Shown here one piece after another: positions 26,949 through 35,021 of a DNA stretch of 64,000 bases (positions are counted from its first letter, which is position 1; every line of letters starts with the position of its first letter). Source of the DNA: Hyphomicrobium sp. (GTDB lineage Bacteria > Pseudomonadota > Alphaproteobacteria > Rhizobiales > Hyphomicrobiaceae). Below the pieces are notes generated by a model. The model ran no database searches. It was not told the origin of the DNA and saw only the letters and a list, made by a program, of their open reading frames with translations. Location of the stretch: assembly GCA_030148425.1 (NCBI GenBank), contig JASBTM010000008.1:558001-622000 (forward strand), in the 5' to 3' direction. Made by a program: the position numbers and the translations under genes.

Positions 26949-27743
26949 ATGAGCAACGTCTCCCCGACCCTTAACGTCATGATCTCGGCGGCGCGCAAGG
27001 CCGGTCGCAGCCTCAACCGCGATTTCGGCGAAGTCGAGCACCTTCAGGTTTCGATCAAGGGTCCGGCCAATTTCGTCTCCGCCGCCGACCACAAGGCCGA
27101 GGACATCATTTTCAAGGAATTGTCCAAGGCCCGCGTCGGCTACGGCTTCCTGATGGAAGAGCGCGGCGAGATCATCGGCGCGGACAAGTCTCACCGCTGG
27201 ATCGTCGATCCCCTCGATGGAACGACGAACTTTCTGCATTCCAACCCGATGTTCTGCGTCTCGATCGGGCTCGAACGCGAAGGCCAGCTTGTCGCCGGCG
27301 TAATCTATAATCCCGCGAGCGACGAACTCTTCACGGCGGAAAAAGGCAAAGGCGCCTACATGAACGACCGCCGCCTTCGCGTCGCCGCCCGCAAATCACC
27401 TGCCGACGCGCTGGTGACGACCGGCATTCCCCACCGCGGCCGCGAGGGCCATCCCCGCTTCCTCCGCGAAATGCAGTTGCTGATGGGCGAGGTCGCAGGC
27501 ATTCGCCGGACCGGCTCTGCCGCGCTCGACCTCGCCTACGTCGCCGCCGGACGCTTTGACGCCTATTGGGAGCACAACCTGCAGCCGTGGGACGTGGCGG
27601 CAGGTATCGTCATCGTGCGCGAAGCGGGCGGGCTCGTCAGCGACCTCTCCGGCGGCGACAAGATGCTCGAAACCGGCGATGTGCTGGCGTCAAACCTGAC
27701 CCTTCACAAAGCTTTTGGCGCTGCTCTCTTCTCGAAACGCTGA
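26949..27743 (+). CDS. suhB: Inositol monophosphatase family protein SuhB
   Basis: The enzyme is a Mg-dependent, lithium-sensitive sugar phosphatase; SuhB also takes part in rRNA transcription antitermination in enterobacteria. The 264-residue protein has the three metal sites: MEERGEI near residue 73, the signature WIVDPLDGTTNFLH near residue 85, and the C-terminal QPWDVAAGIVIVREAGG. It is 79 bases after the Sel1 gene and 118 bases before the stator pair. The substrate cannot be read from the sequence. Confidence 0.92.
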   Translation: MSNVSPTLNVMISAARKAGRSLNRDFGEVEHLQVSIKGPANFVSAADHKAEDIIFKELSKARVGYGFLMEERGEIIGADKSHRWIVDPLDGTTNFLHSNPMFCVSIGLEREGQLVAGVIYNPASDELFTAEKGKGAYMNDRRLRVAARKSPADALVTTGIPHRGREGHPRFLREMQLLMGEVAGIRRTGSAALDLAYVAAGRFDAYWEHNLQPWDVAAGIVIVREAGGLVSDLSGGDKMLETGDVLASNLTLHKAFGAALFSKR

Positions 27744-27861
27744 CACAGGTCCCGTGAACCTTTGGAAATCGGCCGCGCGGCATGATGTTGCCGGTTTTCC
27801 ATGACACAGCGTTGCGGTAAGGTCGCGCAGTGGGATCGCGGGGACGTTCCGGAGACGACGT

Positions 27862-28911
27862 ATGGCCAAGAATCGCACGGGCGATGCTTCTGCACTCGCG
27901 CCGGTATCGCGGCGTTTGACGCCGCCCGGCGTCTTTCTGCTGCGCATGACGATATTTCTGACGCTTGTCGGCTTTCTCGCCGCCATTCTGTTCGACCAGC
28001 TCCAACACTCTTTCCTGAACAATCCGGGCCTGAATGGCCTCATCCTAGGCACGCTGTTCCTGGGCATCATTTACGCCTACCGCCAGGTCTTTCGGCTTTT
28101 CCCTGAAATCCGCTGGGTCAACGCCTTCCGCATTTCCGATCCCGGCCTTTCGATCAGCGCCCGGCCCGTGCTCCTGGCTCCGATGGCGACGATGCTCCGC
28201 GACCGCACGGGAACGCTCCTGCTCTCGACGGCCGCGATGCGCTCCTTCATGGATTCGATCGGATCGCGTCTCGACGAAGCCCGCGACACCGGCCGCTATC
28301 TCGTTGGCCTCCTCGTATTCCTCGGCCTGCTCGGAACGTTCTGGGGCTTGCTCGAAACCATACAGTCCGTCGGACACGCTATCGATTCGCTCGACAGCAA
28401 AGCCTCCGACAACGTCCAACTTTTCAGCGATCTGAAAGCGAGCCTCGCTGCGCCTCTCAGGGGCATGGGCACCGCGTTTTCATCCTCGCTGTTGGGTTTG
28501 TCAGGCTCGCTCATACTGGGCTTTCTCGAACTGCAGGCGAGCCACGCCCACAATCGCTTTTATAACGAGCTCGAGGAATGGCTCTCGGGCATCACCGAGC
28601 TGACACCCGCTGGCGGCGTATCGTCGAGCGACTACGTCAATCGCCAGCTTCTGTCGGCCGTCGTTGACATGCAGCGCTCGCTCGAGGATTTCACCAACCG
28701 GATTGCGGAACAACCGGCCCCGACCGACAAGACCAGTCAGCAAAATCCGGATGACGTTCGCGATCTCGCACGCGGCGTCAATCAGCTCGTCTCGCAAATG
28801 CGCACCGAACAGAAAGTCGTGCGCGAATGGGTCGATGAGCAAGCGCAGCAGCAGGCAGAGGTCGCGAGCATGCTGCGCAGCCTCGCCGATGCGATGAAGC
28901 GCGGGGGCTAG
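27862..28911 (+). CDS. MotA/TolQ/ExbB-like proton channel subunit of a non-flagellar stator
   Basis: The 349-residue protein has four membrane segments: about residues 23-45 (FLLRMTIFLTLVGFLAAILF), 54-74 (LILGTLFLGIIYAY), 145-168 (LVGLLVFLGLLGTFWGLLET) and 192-213 (SSSLLGLSGSLILGFLEL). The GLLGTFWGLLE core is that of MotA/TolQ/ExbB. The long C-terminus is helical (SDYVNRQLLSAVVDMQRSLE) and may be cytoplasmic. The next gene, 3 bases downstream, encodes a MotB-like partner, so the two should form an ion-driven motor. No flagellar genes are nearby. What the motor drives is unknown. Confidence 0.82.
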   Translation: MAKNRTGDASALAPVSRRLTPPGVFLLRMTIFLTLVGFLAAILFDQLQHSFLNNPGLNGLILGTLFLGIIYAYRQVFRLFPEIRWVNAFRISDPGLSISARPVLLAPMATMLRDRTGTLLLSTAAMRSFMDSIGSRLDEARDTGRYLVGLLVFLGLLGTFWGLLETIQSVGHAIDSLDSKASDNVQLFSDLKASLAAPLRGMGTAFSSSLLGLSGSLILGFLELQASHAHNRFYNELEEWLSGITELTPAGGVSSSDYVNRQLLSAVVDMQRSLEDFTNRIAEQPAPTDKTSQQNPDDVRDLARGVNQLVSQMRTEQKVVREWVDEQAQQQAEVASMLRSLADAMKRGG

Positions 28912-28914
28912 CGG

Positions 28915-29943
28915 ATGGCGCGCGGAAGATCCCGTCGCGGCGGCGAGTACGGCGAGTTTTGGCCCGCCTACGTCGACGTGCTTTCGACGCTTCTTCTCGT
29001 CGTCACGCTGCTGATGTCGATCTTCATGATCGCACAGTATTTCTCGGCCCAGGAAGTGACGGGCAAGGACTCCGCGCTCCAGCGCCTGACGCAGCAGATC
29101 AGCGAACTGACGTCGCTATTGTCGCTCGAGAAAGGCAAGTCGCAATCGGCCCAGGATGAACTTGCCGCTCTGCAGGCGTCTCTCGCCTCGGTCAAAGCCG
29201 AAAACGAAAAGCTGTCGGGCGCAGGCCTCGGCGCCGACGAACGCGCCAAGGCAGCCGCCGGGCAAATCGTGGGCCTCAGCACCGACCTCGACAAGCAGAA
29301 GAATATCTCCACCGAAGCGCTTTCGAAGGTCGACCTGCTCAACCAGCAGCTTGTCGCACTCCGGCGCCAGATCGCCGCCTTGAACGATGCGCTCGAAGCA
29401 TCCGAGAAGAAAGGCGCCGAGAGCGACAAGACCATCAAAGACCTCGGCGTGCGCCTCAACACCGCCCTCGCCCAGCAGGTACAGGAACTGAAGCGCTATC
29501 GCTCCGACTTCTTCGGCCGCCTTCGCGAGCTTCTGAAAAACCGTAACGACATCCGCGTCGTGGGCGACCGCTTCGTCTTCGAATCCGAAGTGCTCTTTGC
29601 GTCGGGCTCAGCGACCCTGACGCCGGAAGGCATGGCAGCGATGGATCAGATCGCGGAAGCCATCGTCGAACTGCAAAAGGAAATTCCGCCCGACATCAAC
29701 TGGGCGCTGCAGATCAACGGCCATACCGACGCGCGTCCGATTTCGAAGGCAGAATTCCCGTCGAACTGGGAACTCTCGACGGCTCGTGCATCGTCGGTGG
29801 TGAAGTATCTCGTCTCGCGGGGCGTCCCGGCTGACCGTCTGGTCGCGGCGGGTTACGCAGAGTTCCAACCCGTCGACTCCGGCAACACCGAAGAAGCGTA
29901 TCAGAAGAACCGCCGCATCGAGCTGAAGCTCACGAACCGGTAA
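28915..29943 (+). CDS. MotB-like subunit: one membrane helix, coiled coil, OmpA peptidoglycan-binding domain
   Basis: This 342-residue protein begins with a basic segment and one membrane helix (AYVDVLSTLLLVVTLLMSIF). Its Asp sits where MotB and TolR carry the proton-binding Asp. A long coiled coil follows (about residues 55-190, e.g. LNQQLVALRRQIAALNDALE), then an OmpA/MotB domain (LFASGSATLTPEGMAAMDQI, INGHTDARPI, NWELSTARASSVVKYL, NRRIELKLTNR) that would anchor it to peptidoglycan. It starts 3 bases after the MotA-like gene. The coiled coil is much longer than in flagellar MotB, suggesting a different reach across the periplasm. Confidence 0.85.
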   Translation: MARGRSRRGGEYGEFWPAYVDVLSTLLLVVTLLMSIFMIAQYFSAQEVTGKDSALQRLTQQISELTSLLSLEKGKSQSAQDELAALQASLASVKAENEKLSGAGLGADERAKAAAGQIVGLSTDLDKQKNISTEALSKVDLLNQQLVALRRQIAALNDALEASEKKGAESDKTIKDLGVRLNTALAQQVQELKRYRSDFFGRLRELLKNRNDIRVVGDRFVFESEVLFASGSATLTPEGMAAMDQIAEAIVELQKEIPPDINWALQINGHTDARPISKAEFPSNWELSTARASSVVKYLVSRGVPADRLVAAGYAEFQPVDSGNTEEAYQKNRRIELKLTNR

Positions 29944-30010
29944 GACCGTGCCTGGCGGCCGGCTCCCTAAAGGGAGTGGCCACATACCGCCAAAATCTTG
30001 TCGCCGGGCG

Positions 30011-30124
30011 TTATCCAGACAGCCCCAGGACCGAGCCAAGCCAACTCATGATCTGCGCGTCGTTGAACGACAGATCGTAGGCAAAAACGCCGAATATAAT
30101 GACAATGACCGTCAGCACCTTCAT
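30011..30124 (-). CDS. 37-residue single-helix membrane protein
   Basis: This short frame encodes one membrane helix (MKVLTVIVIIFGVFAYDLS) followed by a polar tail FNDAQIMSWLGSVLGLSG. It lies between the stator pair and the ABC exporter, on the strand of the exporter gene but upstream of nothing else. There is no good Shine-Dalgarno sequence, so expression is uncertain. The pattern (hydrophobic helix, then YDxxxNDAQ) looks like a protein and not a chance frame, but I cannot name a family. Confidence 0.42.
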   Translation of the reverse strand: MKVLTVIVIIFGVFAYDLSFNDAQIMSWLGSVLGLSG

Positions 30125-30185
30125 AGCGCAGATAATCAGCAGGCAGACGTTATCATCCGATTAACTTTGGCGTCCGCCATTCGAC

Positions 30186-32009
30186 CTATTCCGCCGCTTC
30201 GCGCCCGAATTGAAGCTCGGCCAGATGCGCATAGATGCCACCGCGGCGCACAAGTTCGTCATGCGTGCCCGACTCCGCGATGCGGCCATTCTCCATAACG
30301 AGGATGCGATCGGCCTTCTGCACCGTTGCCAACCGGTGCGCGATAACGATGGTCGTGCGGTCTTTCATGAGCCCTTCGAGCGCGTTTTGCACGGCGCCCT
30401 CGCTCTCGGCATCCAGCGCACTCGTCGCCTCGTCGAGCAGAAGAATAGGTGCATTCTTCAGGATGGCCCGAGCGATGGCGATCCGCTGACGCTGGCCGCC
30501 GGACAAGGTGGTCCCCCGCTCCCCGAGCCGCGTGTTGTATCCGTCAGGGAGACGGCGAATGAATTCGTCTGCCTGTGCCGCCGTCGCCGCGCGGCGAACT
30601 TCCGACAGCGTCGCGCCCGGCGTTCCGTAACGGATGTTTTCTGCAACGGTGTCGGCGAACAGCGCCACGTCCTGCGGAACGAGCGCGATGCGGCTGCGGA
30701 GTTCCGCCAGATCCGCATCCTTGACGTCGATGCCGTCGACGCGGACAACGCCCGAGCTTGGATCATAAAATCTCAAAAGCAAATTGAAGATCGTGCTCTT
30801 GCCCGCCCCTGAAGCGCCGACGAGAGCAAGCGTCTTCCCCGGATCCGCCCGGAACGTTACGCCGTCGAGCGCCTTCTCGTTCTTTCGCGCCGCGTAGGAG
30901 AATGAAACGTTATCGAAGGCAACACTACCGATAGACGGTTGCGGCAGCGGCGTCGGATTGTCGGGCGATCGGATTTCCGGCACCGTTGCCATCATTTCCG
31001 AGAGACGCTCCGCCGCGCCCGCCGCTTGACTGATCTCTCCCCAGACTTCCGAAACTTCCGCCAGTGCGCCCGCTGCGAACAGCGCATAGAGAACGAACTG
31101 CCCGAGGCGCCCACCCGTCATGTCGCCGGAGATCACAGCCGAAGCGCCGTACCAGAGAACACCCGTGACGCTCGCGACTGTCAGGAAAATCGCAATGCCC
31201 GTAAGCGCCGCGCGCGCCCGCATGCGCCGCCGCGCCGCCGCAAACGTCCGCTCGACCGAACGTGCGTAGCGTTCCGTCACGGTCTTCTCGTTCACGTAGG
31301 CTTGCATGGTCCGGTAAGCGGCAAGGTTCTCCGCGGCATAGGCGGACGAGTCACCGAGCGTATCCTGGGCTTCGCGCGAAAAGCGGCGAACGAGACGGCC
31401 GAAACCGACAAGCGGCAAAACAATGATCGGGATTGCGAGAAACACGAGCGCCGAAAGCTGCGGGCTCGTGATGAACATCATAATGAGCGCACCGACCAGC
31501 ATGATGGTGTTGCGCGCCGCCTGACTGAGCGACGATCCAGCGACCGACTTGATCTGCGTCGTGTCCGCCGTGAGCCGGCTCATGATCTCCCCGGAATGAT
31601 TGACGTCAAAATAGGCCGGCCCGAGCTTCGCGAGTTGAGCGAACACCTTGGCGCGGAGATCCGCCACCACGCGCTCGCCGATCCAGTTGACGAAATAGAA
31701 GCGCGCGGGGCTCGCGATGGCGATGACCACGCCGATGGCGATCAGCGTCAGGAAATAATTGTTAATCAGCGCGGAATCGTTGCCCGCGAAACCCTTGTCG
31801 ATCATGCGGCGGACGGCGAGCGGAACCGACAGCATGGCGATGGCCGAAACGACCAGCGCGATGATCGCTCCCCAGAGGGCGCCCTTGTGGGCCAGAATGA
31901 GGGGCTTGAGCGTCAAAAGCGGCTTCAAGGACATGCGTCGGCGTTGCTGTGTGCTGTCGTCCACGGGTTCAGCCCTTGCCGGGCTTTGGTCTGCAACGTC
32001 GCTTGTCAT
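30186..32009 (-). CDS. ABC exporter, fused permease and ATPase (MsbA/lipid-exporter type)
   Basis: This 607-residue half-transporter functions as a homodimer. Six membrane helices (about residues 40-330, e.g. [18 protein letters not shown] and [19 protein letters not shown]) are followed by the nucleotide-binding domain. That domain has Walker [18 protein letters not shown]-loop [10 protein letters not shown], signature [16 protein letters not shown], Walker [13 protein letters not shown] and the switch His in VIAHRLATV. It is closest in layout to MsbA-like lipid or drug exporters; the cargo cannot be assigned. It is divergent from rpmE. Confidence 0.9.
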   Translation of the reverse strand: MTSDVADQSPARAEPVDDSTQQRRRMSLKPLLTLKPLILAHKGALWGAIIALVVSAIAMLSVPLAVRRMIDKGFAGNDSALINNYFLTLIAIGVVIAIASPARFYFVNWIGERVVADLRAKVFAQLAKLGPAYFDVNHSGEIMSRLTADTTQIKSVAGSSLSQAARNTIMLVGALIMMFITSPQLSALVFLAIPIIVLPLVGFGRLVRRFSREAQDTLGDSSAYAAENLAAYRTMQAYVNEKTVTERYARSVERTFAAARRRMRARAALTGIAIFLTVASVTGVLWYGASAVISGDMTGGRLGQFVLYALFAAGALAEVSEVWGEISQAAGAAERLSEMMATVPEIRSPDNPTPLPQPSIGSVAFDNVSFSYAARKNEKALDGVTFRADPGKTLALVGASGAGKSTIFNLLLRFYDPSSGVVRVDGIDVKDADLAELRSRIALVPQDVALFADTVAENIRYGTPGATLSEVRRAATAAQADEFIRRLPDGYNTRLGERGTTLSGGQRQRIAIARAILKNAPILLLDEATSALDAESEGAVQNALEGLMKDRTTIVIAHRLATVQKADRILVMENGRIAESGTHDELVRRGGIYAHLAELQFGREAAE

Positions 32010-32285
32010 AAGGTTTTTCTAGTCCAAGTCGCGGGGAAACATGATGTTTCAACCCAGAAGCCGCGGGGACCATGCCCCACCGCCGCCATCGGCTCAAGAG
32101 GCAATGGGCCGCTGACGAGCCAGCGCAAAATTACGATTTGCTTAGGTTTGCGGCACCCTGCGGCTTGTGCAGGGCGGTTATCTCGGCTAAACATCCGGCC
32201 AATTCAGTCCCCTTTAGCAAAGACCGGGGCCGGGGCTCGTCAGAGCTTCGCCGCGAAAATCGTATTACCAGACGGACTTAAGGCC

Positions 32286-32510
32286 ATGAAGAAAGACGCT
32301 GACGTTCACCCCGATTACCACCAGATCAAAGTGGTGATGACGGATGGATCCGAATTCACGACGTATTCGACGTACGGCAAAGAGGGCGACACGCTCACCC
32401 TCGACATCGATCCGAACACGCACCCGGCTTGGACCGGCGGCGATGCGAAGTTGATGGACCGTGGCGGCCGCCTCTCGCGCTTCAAGAAGAAGTTCGAAGG
32501 CATGTTCTGA
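32286..32510 (+). CDS. rpmE: 50S ribosomal protein L31 (bL31)
   Basis: The product is a 74-residue ribosomal protein at the subunit interface. It begins [20 protein letters not shown] and contains FTTYSTYG and [12 protein letters not shown], typical of alphaproteobacterial L31. The CxxC zinc ligands are absent, as expected for the zinc-independent form. A much longer frame upstream is only antisense to the ABC exporter; the AAGG before ATG 32286 and the family length fix the start. A terminator follows about 40 bases after the stop. Confidence 0.96.
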   Translation: MKKDADVHPDYHQIKVVMTDGSEFTTYSTYGKEGDTLTLDIDPNTHPAWTGGDAKLMDRGGRLSRFKKKFEGMF

Positions 32511-32546
32511 TTGCCGGACGGCATCGGAAACATCGTTCGCTAAATC

Positions 32547-32578
32547 AAAAGGCCCGCTCACGAGCGGGCCTTTTTGTT
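32547..32578 (+). terminator. Rho-independent terminator after rpmE
   Basis: A perfect 9-bp stem (GGCCCGCTC / GAGCGGGCC) with a 2-base loop is followed by TTTTTGTTT and preceded by AAAA. It ends rpmE and may also serve the convergent rcdA transcript. Confidence 0.85.
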
Positions 32579-32612
32579 TGCGCCATCTTGCAGATGAATC
32601 TGCCGCGTTCGC

Positions 32613-33161
32613 TTAGCTGAGTTTCGCTGCGAACGCGCGCTGCAGCATGCCGACTTGATGCGCGACAGGGTTCACGGCAGCTTCGGGCATGTCCGCAGCC
32701 GAAGGCGTCGTCAGGATGCGGTCGAGCTGAGCGATGCGGTCATGCAAAGCGAAGCTTTCTGCGATGAGATTCTGCAGCCCCAACGGAAGCTCTGCATAGC
32801 CCTTCACGTGCGAAGGGCGGCCGAAGGCCTGCAGCTTCACGCGGCGACGCTTTTTCTGTGCTTCTTCTTCCGTGATCTCGCCCTCGCGAAGCGCGCGACG
32901 GATCAAAAGCCACGATGCCAAATCGAGCAGACGCGTTGTCAGGCGCATGCTCTCGGTCGCATAAAGGACGCCGACCCCACCGGCGAGATCCTTCGCTTCC
33001 TTGCGGCCCGGGCCGTCAAGATAGCTGGCCGTACGTTCGACCAGCGCCATGCCTTCTTTGAAGATGTGGTCAAAGTGCTCGGAGGACTGAAACCGCTCTC
33101 CGAACGAGACCGTCGTGGCGCTGCCAGCTGGCGCACCATCCGCGCGAAATACGTTACTCAT
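32613..33161 (-). CDS. rcdA: Regulator of CtrA degradation RcdA (DUF1465)
   Basis: RcdA is an adaptor of the ClpXP hierarchy that degrades CtrA and other cell-cycle proteins at the G1-S transition. The 182-residue protein has the DUF1465 core: FKEGMALVERTASYLDGPGR, YATESMRLTTRLLDLASWLL and the helical REGEITEEEAQKKRRRVKL. The C-terminal part is less ordered. ATG 33161 is preferred over a TTG three codons upstream because GAGGG lies 4 bases before it. A perfect CtrA box lies 241 bases upstream, and its target ctrA is in the same window. Confidence 0.9.
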   Translation of the reverse strand: MSNVFRADGAPAGSATTVSFGERFQSSEHFDHIFKEGMALVERTASYLDGPGRKEAKDLAGGVGVLYATESMRLTTRLLDLASWLLIRRALREGEITEEEAQKKRRRVKLQAFGRPSHVKGYAELPLGLQNLIAESFALHDRIAQLDRILTTPSAADMPEAAVNPVAHQVGMLQRAFAAKLS

Positions 33162-33280
33162 GACCCTCAACGATACAAACGCTTACCCGTGTGCAACTGC
33201 TACCACGAACCGACACTAGAGCACCATAGTTAACAACTCAGCCCAAAACGGGGCACCTTCAATCATTCTGTGGATGATGC

Positions 33281-33310
33281 AAAAAAAGAGCCGCCCCGAT
33301 GGAGCGGCTC
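33281..33310 (-). terminator. Rho-independent terminator between DUF1192 and rcdA
   Basis: On the minus strand a 10-bp stem (GAGCCGCTCC with GGGGCGGCTC, one G-U pair) and an ATC loop are followed by seven T residues. It lies about 220 bases after the DUF1192 stop codon and 120 bases before rcdA, so rcdA must have a promoter beyond it or be controlled by read-through. Confidence 0.8.
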
Positions 33311-33333
33311 GAAAGTCAACAGGGAGGCGTCGA

Positions 33334-33405
33334 ATGAAACGGCAGAGGGGCCGCTTCTCATCCAGATGGCCTGGATTGACGCTGAAACTGCCGCAATATG
33401 CTTAA
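33334..33405 (+). CDS. Possible 23-residue small ORF with strong ribosome-binding site
   Basis: GGGAGG stands 6 bases before an ATG that opens a 23-codon frame (MKRQRGRFSSRWPGLTLKL and four more residues), very basic at the start. The frame ends inside the CtrA box. I have no homology evidence, and a frame this short can occur by chance. Confidence 0.2.
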   Translation: MKRQRGRFSSRWPGLTLKLPQYA

Positions 33406-33416
33406 ACTTCGGTTAA
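33402..33416. promoter_or_regulatory. Perfect CtrA-type box TTAA-N7-TTAA
   Basis: TTAA at 33402-33405 and 33413-33416 are separated by ACTTCGG (7 bases), the full CtrA consensus. The site lies in the 371-base gap between DUF1192 and rcdA, 241 bases upstream of the rcdA start, with the terminator 33281-33310 in between. A half-site TTAAC(T)AT also lies nearer to rcdA (33227-33233, minus strand). CtrA-dependent expression of rcdA is known in Caulobacter; binding here is predicted only. Confidence 0.55.
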
Positions 33417-33532
33417 GTGGAATCAGCGCGCGCCGCCGGCTCTGTTAGGATTCGATACGGAGCGGCCGAATTCCTCCAATCCCAAATTCGTACAGCATAC
33501 AGCGTATTTCAAATTGATCGTTCGGATTTGCT

Positions 33533-33724
33533 TTACGATTTGAAAAGCGCGTGCGCCGCTGCCTCGTGGCGCTTCTTCCGATCGAGTTCCGAGCGAACGC
33601 GAGCGATCTCCGCCTCGAGATCATTGATGCGCTTTTCGAGCTCCCCGACCGACAGCGTTTCAAGCTGTTCCCCGATAGCCGTTCCACTCGGCCTTTTTTG
33701 CGGCAGAAGATCGTCGAGATCCAT
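33533..33724 (-). CDS. DUF1192 family protein
   Basis: This 63-residue protein begins MDLDDLLPQKRPSGTAIGEQ and continues into a short coiled coil (LSVGELEKRINDLEAEIARV). This is the standard DUF1192 pattern found across alphaproteobacteria. GGAGG lies 7 bases before the ATG. It is divergent from the quinone oxidoreductase gene. Function unknown. Confidence 0.88.
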   Translation of the reverse strand: MDLDDLLPQKRPSGTAIGEQLETLSVGELEKRINDLEAEIARVRSELDRKKRHEAAAHALFKS

Positions 33725-33878
33725 CGCACATCCTCCAAGCTCGTCGTCGCGGCCACTTTAATTGAAGATCGCCGCAACGGTCGAGAACGAATGCGCCGTC
33801 CCCGCGCCATCCCGGCTTGCCCTCGTGACGAACGCCGTGCATTCCTCTCGCCAAGCGACGAGCCAGGAAAGCAGCGAA

Positions 33879-34874
33879 ATGAGCCTCCCGAAATCGATGA
33901 AAGCCATTGCGATCAATGGCGCCGGCGGCCCCGAAGTCCTCACCCTGACGGATGTGCCGATGCCCGAGCTGAAGCCGGGAGAAGTGCTAATCAAAGTCGC
34001 TGCCGCAGGTGTCAACCGCCCCGACGTGTTGCAGCGGCAGGGGAATTATCCGGCGCCTAAGGGTCACTCGGAGCTTCCCGGGCTCGAAGTATCGGGCACT
34101 GTTGCGGCGATCAGCGAAGGCGTCACGCGCTTTACCGTTGGCGATGCCGTTCTGGCGCTCGTTCCCGGCGGTGGCTACGCCGAATACGCGGCTGTGTCCG
34201 AGCTTTCCTGCCTGATGAAGCCTGAGGCGATCTCATTCGTCGACGCGGCCGCCATCCCGGAGACGTTCTTCACCGTCTGGCACAACGTCTTCGAGCGCGG
34301 AAAGCTAAAGGCCGGAGAAAAGTTCCTGGTGCATGGCGGATCGGGCGGGATCGGCGTGACCGCGATCCAGCTTGCGAAAGCATTCGGCGCAACCGTCTTC
34401 ACCACCGTCGGCTCCGACGAAAAGTGCGAAGCCGCACGCGCGCTTGGCGCCGATGTCGCCATCAACTATCGCACGCAGGATTTCGCACAAATCATCAAGA
34501 ACGAGACGCAAGGCAAAGGCGTGAATGTCATTCTCGACATGGTTGGTGGCGACTACATTGAGAAGAACATTCGCTCGCTGTCCGACGACGGACGTCTCGT
34601 CAACATCGCGTTTCAGAACGGCTCGACCGCAACGGTGGACTTCATGCGCGTGATGCTGAAACGCTTGACGCTGACCGGCTCGACGTTGCGCATCCGCCCG
34701 AACGAAGTGAAAGGCGAAATCGCGCGTTCCATCGAGGAAAAGGTTTTGCCGCTGATCCTCGCAGGCAAAATCAAGATCCCGCTCGACAGCACCTATCCGC
34801 TGGCCAAGGCATCAGAAGCTCACGCGCGTATGGAAACGAGCGCCCACATCGGCAAAATCGTCCTGACGCTTTAA
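33879..34874 (+). CDS. Zinc-free NAD(P)H:quinone oxidoreductase (MDR superfamily)
   Basis: This 331-residue medium-chain dehydrogenase/reductase resembles PIG3/Qor type quinone reductases. It has the N-terminal MKAIAINGAGGPEVLTL, the VNRPDVLQRQGNYP segment typical of the PIG3 group, and the nucleotide-binding loop VHGGSGGIGVTAIQLAKAFG. It lacks the zinc ligands of alcohol dehydrogenases. The start is uncertain: ATG 33879 has a weak AGGA upstream; ATG 33897 is also possible. A longer frame upstream overlaps the DUF1192 promoter and is unlikely. NADPH-dependent detoxification of quinones is inferred from the family. Confidence 0.88.
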   Translation: MSLPKSMKAIAINGAGGPEVLTLTDVPMPELKPGEVLIKVAAAGVNRPDVLQRQGNYPAPKGHSELPGLEVSGTVAAISEGVTRFTVGDAVLALVPGGGYAEYAAVSELSCLMKPEAISFVDAAAIPETFFTVWHNVFERGKLKAGEKFLVHGGSGGIGVTAIQLAKAFGATVFTTVGSDEKCEAARALGADVAINYRTQDFAQIIKNETQGKGVNVILDMVGGDYIEKNIRSLSDDGRLVNIAFQNGSTATVDFMRVMLKRLTLTGSTLRIRPNEVKGEIARSIEEKVLPLILAGKIKIPLDSTYPLAKASEAHARMETSAHIGKIVLTL

Positions 34875-34921
34875 CGGGCCGATGCGACGGCAGCGCAGAC
34901 CTGCGTTTTACGATCAATTTT

Positions 34922-34949
34922 CGTCATCCCGGCGCAGGCCGGGATCTAG
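34922..34949. repeat. Short REP-like palindromic unit
   Basis: CGTCATCCCGGCGCAGGCCGGGATCTAG contains an inverted repeat (ATCCCGGC / GCCGGGAT). It resembles the CGTCATCC...GGGATCCAG units that are dispersed between genes in many alphaproteobacteria, and shares its edges with the longer repeat at 46538-46679. It lies between the convergent quinone oxidoreductase and HAD genes. Confidence 0.55.
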
Positions 34950-35021
34950 TCAACCATCGACGATGAGTTTCGAGATTCTTGACCGAGCGTCGGCGTTCGT
35001 CGGCATGAGGTGGCTAGCACA

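Noticed and set aside
27862..29943. ZorA/ZorB of a Zorya anti-phage system
   Set aside because: The domain types match in outline, but there is no helicase or nuclease (ZorC, ZorD or ZorE) nearby; suhB and an ABC exporter flank the pair.
30939..32510. 523-codon plus-strand frame ending with the L31 sequence
   Set aside because: Only the last 74 codons encode L31. The rest is antisense to the ABC exporter, so rpmE was started at 32286.
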